NCBI GenBank assembly: GCA_009663005.1
Contig: CM018899.1
Span: forward strand, 8,921,390-8,938,798
Direction of reading: 5' to 3'
Source of the DNA: Actinidia chinensis
Taxonomy: Eukaryota > Streptophyta > Magnoliopsida > Ericales > Actinidiaceae
Length of the DNA stretch: 17,409 nucleotides
Shown here in pieces: positions 8,830 through 16,695 of this stretch. Position 1 is the first letter of the stretch, and each line of letters begins with the position of its first letter. The translations under genes were made by a program, and so were the position numbers. Under the pieces are notes generated by a model. That model was given only the letters and a program-made list of their open reading frames with translations. It was not told where the DNA came from and ran no database searches.

Positions 8830-9870
8830 GCGATAATCTAGTTGGAAAGAGCAATACAGTAGGCAACAGTGTCAATTCATTGAAAATTCGAATGGCCCTA
8901 TTTATCTCGGCTTCAATTCCTTTCGTACCAAAATGGACTTATCCCCTTGAAGGAGATACTTACAAAAACACGTGGTCCCCTTTCTCAAACTCTAAAATCT
9001 CGCCTCCGAACATCGCATAGTGCTTTTGCACTCTGTGCAGTTTGAAGTCTCTATTGAATTATCTTGATCTTATCGGTCATCAGTTGAATAATCTCGGGTC
9101 CTAACAATTGTTGTTCTCCAACTTCGGTCTAGCATACTGGTGACCTGCATTTCTTACCATAAAGTGCCATCCTGATGCTTGCATGAAAACTATTGTTGTA
9201 AACGAACTCTACAAGTGGCAAGTGTGTTTCCCAATTCCCTTGAAAATCGAATACACATAGCCGTAGCATGTCTTCTAAAGTTTGAATGGTTCTCTCTTAT
9301 TGTCCGTCCGTTTGTAGATGGAAAGCAGTGCTAAAATTTAGCTCAATGCCCAAAGCTCATTGCAAACTTTTCCAGAACTTCGACATAAATCTCAGATCTA
9401 GATTCGAAACTATAAAAACTAGCATTCCGTGAAATCGAATAATTTCTGCTATGTAAAGATTTGCATACTTCAATAAGGAATACGTAATCTTCACTGGCAA
9501 GAAGCATGCTGACTTAGTGAGGCGATTTACAATAACCCAAATGGCATTACAACCCCTTGGTGAGTTCGGTAATCTAATTATAAAATCTACAGTGATGTGC
9601 TCCCATTTCTATTCCGATAGTGGTAGTGGTTGCAATAATTCTCATTTGGCCTTTGATGTTCTGCCTTAAAAATGTTGACATGGTAGGACATGGGACACAA
9701 ACTCCGCTATTTCTTCTCATTCAAGTGGCCACCAAAAGTTTTTTTTCAAATCTGATATATCTTTCGTTCCTCCTTGAATGCATCGTGAACTTGGTATTGT
9801 GGGCTCTTCCAAAAACTGGCTTTTGACCTCTGATATATTGGGAACACCAATAAGGGACCTTGATGAAAAA
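8830..9870 (-). pseudogene. Element B: integrase remnant with altered catalytic site
   Basis: The zinc-binding part shows GGTKDISDLKKNFWWPLE (9717-9780) and a CQHF remnant of the Cys pair. The core has ITVDFIIRLPNS with the first catalytic Asp (codon 9585-9587), IVNRLTKSACF, then VSNLDLRFMSKFW where Asn (codon 9402-9404) replaces the second catalytic Asp. The third acid, Glu, survives at 9294-9296 but follows a stop codon after QTDGQ. Spacing between second and third sites is 36 codons, as expected for DD(35)E. Beyond it [16 protein letters not shown] and [17 protein letters not shown] are clear. Inactive through the Asn change and stops. Confidence 0.88.
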
Positions 9871-10214
9871 CTTAAGTGCTCCTTCCTACAAGGTAAAGTA
9901 GGCTTTGGATTCACTAACATCTCTCGTAAACCTTCACAAGTATGGATTTTCTAGTTATCATTGCCCTTTACAATCTCTATCAAAGTAGTTTGAGCGATCA
10001 TGGTAGTAAGCAGTGCGTTGGTGTTCGGGCAACCACTTCTGATCTCTGCTCTCTCTAGCTCAACGAACAAGGGTGTTTGTGACGTAAACTAGGCATGACT
10101 TAGATTGACTGTAAATCGGCTTAGACCGTTGACCTACAACATTGGCCTCTTTCCTGGATGATCTAAATAAAGAATGTCGTAACTTTAATCAGCTCGAGCC
10201 ATATTTGTATCTAT

Positions 10215-10405
10215 GTTCAATTTTTTCTAGGTGGAAACAAGTACTTCAAGTTCTTGTGGTCGGTTAATTTGATGAAAATTTTACAGGTGACTCCATACAA
10301 GTAATGATGCCATTTTTTTTCCCAAGCGAAAACCACTGCGGTAATTCTAATCATAGGTTGGATAATCTTCTCAGTAGTCAAACGTTGTGCAGGCGTAAGC
10401 AATCA
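10215..10405 (-). pseudogene. Element B: RNase H remnant
   Basis: A 61-codon frame (10217-10402) contains [17 protein letters not shown] and [10 protein letters not shown], equivalent to [10 protein letters not shown] and TDHKSLK in element A. This segment surrounds a conserved acidic residue of gypsy RNase H. The upstream part of the domain, to about 10600, is recognisable only in pieces. The frame is short and lacks the rest of the fold. Confidence 0.8.
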
Positions 10406-10839
10406 CTTTCATGTTGATCAAAAAACATCCTAACCCTCGATGTGAACCATCATATAAAATGTAAAAACCAATTAGTTCTGGAAGTAAGGCTAAAATCGAT
10501 GCAAAGACTAGGTCGCCGTCTCATATTGAAAACTCGTCTATCGTTTCTCACTCCATTCAAAGGAACCATGCTTCAGCATAAGCTGTATGTGTTAAAGGTT
10601 TGATGTGCAATCTGAAAAATCATTCACAAATCTCCGGAGATCAATCTAGACCCATAAGAATTCAACTTCCGTCACATTCGTTGGCCTCGACCAATTCACA
10701 ATAGCTTCCCCAACGTTATGAGGATCAACGGACAACTCCATCCAAATGATGAGTGTCCTAGAACGTAACACTCAATAACCAGAACTCACATTTCTTCAGT
10801 TTGAATAACAACCTCCTATTCTGCAAGGTTTGCAAAACA

Positions 10840-11431
10840 ATCCTCAAGTGTTGCTTCAATTTACAAAACTTTTTTAGAATACACTAAGATATTCTCGATA
10901 AATACTATAAAAAATTAATCAAGGAAAAGGGTTTTAGTTATAAGAATACCCGATCATCAAATCCATGAATGCGGTTAGCGCGTTAGTAGTAACTTAAATG
11001 GAATGACAAGAAATTATATGTCTATCTAGTTCTGAAAGCTATCTTCTCTATGTCGCTGGCTTCTGGCTCTAACTTCAGTTGGTGATAACTGATCTTAAAT
11101 CAATTTATAGAATACTTGGCGTTTCCTTGAAGTGATCGAACCAAAATCATTACCTTGGCAATGGGTTACTGTTCTTAATGGTAAGTTATTGTTCATTCTC
11201 GATAATCAATGCATGGTCGCATAGTTCCATCCTCTTCCGTACAAAAATATATATAAAGAGCACCCCACAAGGTTGAAAACGCTAGGACAAAATAAATTCT
11301 TAGCCAACATATCTTGGAGTTGAACCTTCATTCTTTCAACACTCTAAAGGCCGACATATGATAGGGGGCTTGTAAATAGGTCTATACCCGGATTAGACTA
11401 TGTACTAGATCTCAATCACCGATGATCAGGT
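10840..11431 (-). pseudogene. Element B: reverse transcriptase remnant with FIEN in place of FIDD
   Basis: The catalytic box region reads FIENILVYSK on the minus strand at about 10877-10906, so both metal-binding Asp codons are changed, while the flanking ILVYSK is kept. Other RT blocks matching element A are visible but broken (the MPFG region near 10990-11020, and the segments near 11200-11350). At the right edge NPG and PPDHR-like fragments mark the usual approach to RT, then homology stops near 11431. No RT activity is possible. Confidence 0.83.
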
Positions 11432-11607
11432 GGCGCACGGAGGGCGCGTACGGACTCTGTTTCCATCGCAGTGTGGCGTGCCTGAACCTTATCTTGAAGA
11501 GAGGAACACGCTGGTGCAATTCATAAATTTTATTTTGAGCACCTCAGGACACCCGGATTTTGACCTGGGCTCCGAATCTCCACCCCACACCTCGACTGGA
11601 TCTGGAT
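11432..11607. other. Unassigned segment between element B and the copia-type LTR
   Basis: This 176-bp stretch is more GC-rich than its surroundings and matches neither element A nor the LTR to its right. A 62-codon minus-strand frame (11489-11677) covers it but runs into the LTR U5 block, so it is probably accidental. It may be internal sequence of the copia-type element, or older target DNA. No primer site for the LTR is visible in it. Confidence 0.4.
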
Positions 11608-11654
11608 TGTTGTGCTCAAAACGAATCACTATCACACCACACAAAATACAATCA

Positions 11655-11698
11655 AGATTTACGTGTGATTCGGCCAACGATGCCTACGTCCACGAAGA
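11655..11698 (-). other. Conserved U5 block of the copia-type LTR
   Basis: Minus strand: CGTGGACGTAGGCA, five-base spacer, GCCGAATCAC, then ACGTAAATCTTGATTG. The block is well preserved, while its surroundings are not distinctive. The family assignment of the LTR rests mainly on this block. Confidence 0.65.
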
Positions 11699-11851
11699 GA
11701 AGGAAACATAATCCACTAATCAAACGAATGGATTACAAAAGAGGAGACTCACCTCTATCATAATCTCTCTCTGTCTTGCCTTCCAATCTACTACAGCACT
11801 AGCTCTCTACTCACAAAACACATTGCACCAAAATCTAAGCAACTACCCTCC

Positions 11852-11859
11852 CTTTTATA
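11852..11859 (-). promoter_or_regulatory. TATA box of the copia-type LTR
   Basis: TATAAAAG on the minus strand lies about 155 nt upstream of the U5 block and about 200 nt downstream of the presumed LTR start. This fits the U3/R boundary of a plant LTR. Transcription would start about 30 nt further on, near 11825, heading left. Confidence 0.6.
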
Positions 11860-11968
11860 GACCAAGGAAGGAGGGTGGCCGATTTCAACTAAATTACCTA
11901 ATTGTATCCTAATCTAACTAGGAAACTAAAAGATACATAATTACTCTCAAGAGTGCTAGATAACTCGA

Positions 11969-11990
11969 GAGTTCCACTCTCATGGAACTC
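11969..11990. repeat. Small perfect inverted repeat in U3
   Basis: GAGTTCCA, six-base loop, TGGAACTC. It lies within a cluster of short palindromic words (ACTCTCAAGAGT, ACTCGAGAGT) at 11943-11971. The cluster may be a regulatory region of the LTR. Confidence 0.6.
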
Positions 11991-12059
11991 CCATGTGAGG
12001 CCCCAACCGGGCTTGGGCTTGCTCCTGGATTGGATTCGTCTAGATAGGCTGGACAAACA

Positions 12060-12459
12060 AATAGAAAAGAAAAAGAAGAAAGTGAATTTGCGCCTTTAGA
12101 GTGACTTTATTATTCAATGTGTTTGGTTGGTTAGTGAGGATGGAAAAGTGGTTTCAAGACGTTTGATTTTTAAGAAATTAGTAGCTGAAACCCTTTAAAA
12201 AACAAATTTCCTACGAAACTTAGTATGGACGATTTATTTTACTATTTGTCTCTTTTATACTAAAATTGGGGCCAAGAAATTGTAATGATCAGTATTCATC
12301 TGTAACTTAACTACCAATCGTGTCCTCTTATATGCTCGATTTTGGTTGCGATAAGTGTATGAAATAGAGAAAAGAAGATTGAATTAATTCCAATTAATAT
12401 TGATGGTTAGAATTTGAAAAGAAAGTATCATAACGGGTTCCTCAATTTTGGAAACTAGA
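12060..12459. other. Intergenic stretch, no gene seen
   Basis: 400 bp of AT-rich sequence between the copia-type LTR and the inverted gypsy LTR. It has no ORF of note, no recognisable repeat and no similarity to the other elements that I could see by eye. Confidence 0.5.
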
Positions 12460-12595
12460 TGATGCCGGACGGGCAATCTATTAGTAAACCAAAATAGATA
12501 ATAGTAAGCCAGACTGTAGCAGTAGGGGAAAAGTGTTGACTCGACAGAATCAAGAAGAATGGAGGGAGAGTTTGAACTTCCGCCAGAATCAAAGG

Positions 12596-12628
<33 letters not shown>

Positions 12629-12920
12629 GTCATACTCATCATAGTGCTTTCCATCATAACAAAAAAGCCCATTAAATAAGATAAAAATTAATCCTATTTG
12701 ATAACTACTAAAATTTAAAATAAAGACTCCTAATATACTAAAACTCCGAATTAAATAAAAAATTTATTTGAGAACTACTAAAATTTAAAATAAGACGAAT
12801 AACATACAAAAATTCCTAATTAAAATAAAATTCTAATTACTTAAAATAAAAATAACTATATTAAAATAAAAATACAAGAATAAATAAATAAATAAATAAA
12901 TACAATTTTATCATGCATCA
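12460..12920 (-). repeat. Inverted gypsy LTR (461 bp), minus strand
   Basis: On the minus strand it begins TGATGCATGAT at 12920 and ends GGCATCA at 12460, so TGATGC and GCATCA form a perfect terminal inverted repeat. It matches the reverse complement of 14113-14579 along its whole length, including the AT-rich half and the CGCCAGAATCAAAGG word. It is followed on its 5' side by a purine tract (12921-12931), so on its own strand it is the 3' LTR of an element of which only about 30-50 bp of internal sequence remains. An AAAT microsatellite (12879-12901) lies near its start. Confidence 0.85.
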
Positions 12921-12931
12921 TTCTCCTCCAC
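12921..12931 (-). other. Polypurine tract of the inverted element
   Basis: The minus strand reads GTGGAGGAGAA directly before TGATGC. The same words (CTCAGTGGAGGA) occur before the plus-strand LTR at 14113, together with the upstream CGAGGTCG, so a little internal sequence is shared as well. Confidence 0.78.
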
Positions 12932-12971
12932 TGAGAAGAACCGACCTCGATGTTTGTTCAAATAACTGAAT

Positions 12972-13038
12972 TGGTTTTCTTTTCTTCAAACCTTGATTCT
13001 GGGGGAAGCCGAATATTTATCACCCTCCTTTTATTATG

Positions 13039-13085
<47 letters not shown>

Positions 13086-13184
13086 CTTTATGGCGGAAGG
13101 AAGCCAAATTTTCCCCTCTCATTCTACATTCTGATTACGATATTTATTTTGTGTTACTATATGATTGTCGTCGGCAGTTCATCA
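12972..13184 (+). repeat. Truncated 5' LTR of element C
   Basis: GATTCTGG.GGAAGCC, TATGGCGGAA, CCCCTCTCATTCTACATTC and ATTGTCGTC.GGCA occur here in the same order as in 14425-14575. The end TTCATCA at 13184 precedes the primer site. A run of 44 T (13042-13085) lengthens this copy. The U3 half is missing. Confidence 0.82.
13042..13085. repeat. Run of 44 T
   Basis: An uninterrupted T homopolymer lies between CCCTCC...TGA and CTTTATGGCGG. The 3' LTR has only TTCTTTGC here, and the inverted LTR has no matching A run, so the expansion is private to this copy. Its exact length is likely to be unreliable in any assembly. Confidence 0.95.
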
Positions 13185-13187
13185 AAA

Positions 13188-13205
13188 TTTGCGGATCAGG
13201 AGCCG
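13188..13205 (+). other. Primer binding site of element C (degenerate tRNA-iMet type)
   Basis: TTTGCGGATCAGGAGCC follows the LTR end by three bases. It reads as TGGTATCAGAGCC with small insertions and changes. The position directly after the LTR supports the call. Confidence 0.7.
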
Positions 13206-13368
13206 AATCGATCACCATTGTCCCCCAAACCCACAATCTTTTTTTTTAAAAATTACAGATTAGCTGAAAAAAATTAGAAATTTCTAAGCAATATCCTGAT
13301 GAGGCTCCTACCTTGATGTCGCCCTGATTCGAAAAGCCTTTTTATCGATTGGGTCCATAATGAATCGT

Positions 13369-13640
13369 TTTTTTGAGTGGCACAAGTTGTCTGATGATTT
13401 AGAAAGTGCGATTTGCTAAATTGCCAATCTAATCAGCCGAGCCAAGTTCTTTTGGGAAAAGCCACTGAGGCCTCAAGACGAAAACCCATCACTGATTGGA
13501 CTGAGATGATAGAAGTCTTGAGTAATAAATACATTCCCCATTCCTATCAAGAAGACTAGCTTCGATGAGTAACAGAAAAAATTTAGAGGCAATTGCAAAA
13601 GAGCAAGAATCAAGATATTGAAGTTGCTTGAGCAAATTGA
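13369..13640 (+). pseudogene. Element C: gag remnant (retrotransposon gag domain)
   Basis: One frame from 13369 reads FFEWHKLSDDLESAIC, a stop, then IANLISRAKFFWEK (to 13461). One frame over, from 13464, it continues with RRKPITDWTEMIEV and LSNKYIPHSYQED before a stop at 13557, then QLQKSKNQDIEVA at 13590-13628. The pattern of a WW-like FFW pair, then DW.EM, then KYIP..Y follows the gag domain of plant Ty3/gypsy elements. One frameshift and several stops make it non-coding. Its sequence differs from the gag of element A, so it belongs to another lineage, which I cannot name. Confidence 0.75.
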
Positions 13641-14101
13641 GAATATTTCAAATGAGTGCGGAGAAATAAAAATGAAGATGCAGCAGTTTAAAAAAGAAAC
13701 CAAGACGCAATTATTATCCGCCGATATTGGTATCGTCACAAGGTATATTCTTCTTATATGCATTGTCAAAAGGATGCTATTCTTTTTCACTACTCTTGGA
13801 GACAACAGAGTTGCTTGGAAGAAGTCGAATAAGCTAAAAATGGCTGCAAGGAAAAAGATCCCATTCAACTTGAAAAGTTGTACCAAAAGTGGAAAAGAAT
13901 CGACTGATTGTGTTGCTATTTTCTTACGTTTTGCCTTGGCAATTTAAAAATTGAATATTATTTGGAGTTTGGAGTTTGGGTTTTTAAAGAGTTTAAATTT
14001 CAGAACCAAAACGGAAGTTGATCACCTATTTCAAGTAAGTACTTGATTCGTTGGCGTGGGGAATAATTCAAGTATCTGACAAACTCGAGGTCGAGTTTTC
14101 T
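13641..14101 (+). other. Remaining internal region of element C
   Basis: A 109-codon plus-strand frame (13618-13947) overlaps the end of the gag remnant in another frame. Its translation shows no motif I recognise, and I take it as accidental or as a decayed tail of gag. The last 40 bp, with CTCGAGGTCGAG before the purine tract, matches the inverted element and is probably the 3' end of the original internal region. Pol is absent. Confidence 0.5.
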
Positions 14102-14112
14102 CAGTGGAGGAA
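14102..14112 (+). other. Polypurine tract of element C
   Basis: CAGTGGAGGAA precedes TGACTGCGGGAT, the start of the 3' LTR. It is the counterpart of 12921-12931 with two bases missing. Confidence 0.72.
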
Positions 14113-14579
14113 TGACTGCGGGATATGTAATTAAAATTGTATTTATTTATTCTTGTATTTTTAATTTTATAATTAGTTATGTTTATTTTAAGTAATTTTT
14201 AGAATTTTATTGAATTAGTAGTTTTAGTATGTTAGGAGTCCTTATTTTCAATTTTAGTAGTTATCAAATAAATTTTTTTATTTAATTAGGATTTAGTATG
14301 TTAGGAGTTTATTTTAAATTTTAGTCGTTATAAATAGGATTAGTTTTATTCTATTTAAGGAAACTTTTTTGTTACGATGAAAGCAAGATGATGAGTATGA
14401 ATACAGAGAAAACAATGGTTTTCTTTTTCTCTACCCTTTGATTCTGGCGGAAGCCAAACTTCTTCCCTACCATTCTTCTTTGCTTATGGCGGAACGAACT
14501 TTCCCCTATCATTCTACATTCGTGTTTAGTTAGTATTATCTTATTTGGTTTTACTATAGATTGTCGTCCGGGCATTACA
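14113..14579 (+). repeat. 3' LTR of element C, about 467 bp
   Basis: It runs from TGACTGCGGG at 14113 to GGGCATTACA at 14579. It matches the reverse complement of 12460-12920 throughout and the direct copy 12972-13184 in its second half. The first 250 bp are very AT-rich and contain two TAGTATGTTAGGAGT words. The termini differ slightly from the TGATGC/GCATCA ends of the inverted copy. A minus-strand 111-codon frame (14372-14707) crosses the LTR end and is not a gene. Confidence 0.84.
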
Positions 14580-16433
14580 GACATTTTAAAACCACAAGTC
14601 CAACTTCTTCCCCTATTTGGAAAATTTTCAGAACCCTCCACAGTAGGCCGAGCTAGGGGTGATTGGGTTGAAAAGATGTTTTGTTTGAGGGTGTGGTAAA
14701 TTTTCAATACATAATTTTTGGCATATTGCCAAGTAAAGATGATTCACTTACAGGCCGGGAGGAACTGAGTATTGGAGTATAATTTTCAATTTTGTAGTAT
14801 TTAATTAAACGGGAAACTCAATTAACTGTTTTAACCTGGGCATGTGAGCATGATTAACTCTGACAAGCTTGCTTAATTTTTCACCATACATAATTCCGGC
14901 CTTTTTTTAATACAGAAAGTGGTTTTCTCGAGTAAGTTTATTATGATACTCGGCAAACCACAACTATTTCTGCCTCAAGTATCGAACCTCTTATGGATAA
15001 TTACATCTTTGTAATCTTAGGAATATTGTTAGCTAGATAATTGGAGAGAAGAGGGGGGACGGGAAGTATTCACTTTGGGGTCAACGAAGATATATTTTCC
15101 GACATTGCAATTTAGGAATATTTTGATCTATATAATTAAAAAACTTATAATATTAAGTGTAATTGTTGGTAATATTTCTCAATGGTATCATATTTACAAA
15201 ATTAATGTGATTCTAGTTAAGTGTACAAGTATTAGGGTGTAACGGTTCTAATTGGTCTGGATGATATGAATTCCAAGGACCGAATCAAAAGTTTACGGTC
15301 TTAAGCAAAATACAATCCGCTTCAATCCAAAAATCTACTGTTTGATTTTAAAAAAATCAAAAATTTACGATTCGGATCATGGTTAATCCACGGATTGTAA
15401 ATTCCACGAAATAAAAAAAGAAATTCCATGGTAGAACCATAAGAAAATGCAGAGCCGATAAAAAAAAAATAGCAGGTTAAAACACAATTGAATAACCATT
15501 AAACAATTAAAACCTTGAGCATGTAGATGGCCTACCGAACCAATTTATACAACCAGTCTGAAGAGTTCAGTCCAGATTACCAAAAAAAAATATAATGTAT
15601 CAAACTGCAAGAGCAGTAACAAAATCATAAAAAAAAAAAAGATCGGTAAACCAGTAAGTAAACAAAGATATGGGTTCAGTCCAGAAATGATTGTAATGGT
15701 TTTAAAAAGTCTAAAGGGAAATGGTTGTAAGTAATTAAGGGAGAGAAATGAGTGGAGTGAAATTTATTTAAACTACAAAAATGGGTCTGGAGAGAAATTC
15801 TTAGGGTCCGAATTCACTCAAATCTAAGTAGTAAAAGTAAAAAGCAAAAAATACCCCTGTAATGTATGATAATAATAGGAATTTATTTCATGCACGATGC
15901 TATTGATGACGTGACATGAACTCATCTCCATTGGTTTTTCTAAAATAGCCAATTTTAATATATTTTTTGCAATTTTTTGGTCTTTCTTTATAAAAGTTTT
16001 TCTCGAATTTTTGTAGTTTTTAGGTCCACTCTAAATGTACTTAAAAAGTAGTAGTTCTAATTGAATTTGAAACAAAAAGTTATATTTTTTAAGAAAATCT
16101 ATTTTTTTTTCTTCAATGAATTTGTAAGTTTGGTTCTTTTTTAAAAAAAATAAAAATTAAGTCCCTCTTCAGGTTAAGAGGACCTGAAATTAGTATTTTT
16201 TATTAAAAGCTTGAAAAGGTTTACTGAAGATGAAATATTTATTTTTAAAAAAAAAGGATGATAGCCAACATAGACATGCATCCCCAAAAGGAAAATTTAT
16301 ATATATTTTTTAGTAATTTTAACCAATCACAAATATCTAAATAACACAGTAACAACAATGATCTAGGAGAAAAGGAAAAGAAATAATATTTTATACATGA
16401 AATTATTTTAAGAAAAAAAAAAGAAAATAAAAT
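14580..16433. other. AT-rich intergenic DNA, no gene seen
   Basis: About 1.85 kb without a significant open frame. It contains many A and T homopolymers. The word GGTCTGGA occurs at 15255 and 15784, and the partly complementary TTCAGTCCAGA at 15566 and 15675. A short hairpin-like segment lies at 16161-16183 (GTCCCTCTT ... AAGAGGAC). These could be remains of a small DNA transposon, but I found no clear terminal inverted repeats. Confidence 0.5.
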
Positions 16434-16497
16434 CACCATCGTCGTAGTCATCGTTATCATTATAGGAAAAATAAAATCATCGTCGTCGTCATCGAAA
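16434..16497. repeat. Imperfect trinucleotide repeat (ATC/GTC)
   Basis: Two patches, CATCGTCGTAGTCATCG and CATCGTCGTCGTCATCG, are separated by about 25 bp of A-rich sequence. They are simple sequence, not coding. Confidence 0.75.
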
Positions 16498-16695
16498 TGA
16501 CTCTAGTGATAAAAATGTTAGTTTTCCTATGCAAAATAAATAAATCATATAACATGAAAACAAAAAAATAAAAAATGCATGATCCTATTTCTATTCATTT
16601 CCTACTCTTCCCTCTTGTTCATCGCAAACATCAACAGCTTGAAAGGAAAATAGCCCAAGTATTAACAAGATTGTGAAATTTAATGGCATGTAACT

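Larger units (their letters stand above)
7687..11431 (-). mobile_element. Element B: second Ty3/gypsy copy of the same family, truncated at both ends
   Basis: From 8297 rightward the sequence is collinear with 533 to about 3760 of element A: purine tract, 3' UTR, chromodomain-like tail, integrase, RNase H and RT. The left LTR ends abruptly at 7687 where element A's LTR begins. The right end stops near 11431, just upstream of the first RT block (a PPDHR-like fragment is the last recognisable piece), so protease, gag, PBS and 5' LTR are missing. B must be older than A if A inserted into it. Several stretches of B keep longer open frames than A (integrase, chromodomain tail), although its catalytic residues are changed. 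Confidence 0.86.
11608..12059 (-). mobile_element. Ty1/copia-type LTR (solo or 3' LTR), minus strand
   Basis: The minus strand carries a promoter-like layout: a U3 with a small hairpin (11969-11990), a TATA box (11852-11859), and downstream a U5 block containing CGTGGACGTAGGCA then TTGGCCGAATCAC and CGTAAATC (11655-11698). I recognise this block from many plant copia LTRs. Likely termini are TGTTTGTCC at 12059 and CACAACA at 11608. The boundaries are tentative, because no matching 5-bp target duplication is visible and no primer site follows. Lack of a PBS favours a solo or 3' LTR. Confidence 0.7.
12972..14579 (+). mobile_element. Element C: internally deleted Ty3/gypsy element, plus strand, truncated 5' LTR
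   Basis: A partial 5' LTR (12972-13184) matches the second half of the 3' LTR (14417-14579). Between them lie a primer site, a gag remnant and about 450 bp of unassigned sequence ending in a purine tract. The internal region is only 928 bp, whereas autonomous gypsy elements have 4-5 kb, and no protease, RT, RNase H or integrase was seen. It is therefore a non-autonomous deletion derivative. The first 250 bp or so of its 5' LTR is absent, and the inverted LTR sits in that place. No matching target duplication flanks 12460 and 14579. Confidence 0.82.

Noticed and set aside
11489..11763. Overlapping frames on both strands near the copia LTR
   Set aside because: They overlap the U5 block of the LTR and each other, and no domain is recognisable.
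12950..13277. Two overlapping plus-strand frames with poly-Phe stretches
   Set aside because: They exist only because the 44-T run is open in every forward frame, and they cross the LTR/PBS boundary.
13473..13886. Longest open frame in the window (137 codons, minus strand), hydrophobic translation
   Set aside because: It lies antisense over the gag remnant of element C, whose plus-strand gag motifs explain the sequence. AT-rich antisense frames often look like membrane proteins.
12455..14584. Target-site duplication around the 12460-14579 composite
   Set aside because: The flanks CTAGA (12455-12459) and GACAT (14580-14584) do not match, so the composite is not one simple insertion.
14372..14707. 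111-codon minus-strand frame
   Set aside because: It spans the end of element C's 3' LTR and the flanking DNA, and no motif is visible. The equivalent region in the inverted LTR does not keep the frame.
16245..16460. 71-codon minus-strand hydrophobic frame
   Set aside because: It derives from A-rich and ATC-rich simple sequence, with no recognisable domain or gene context.
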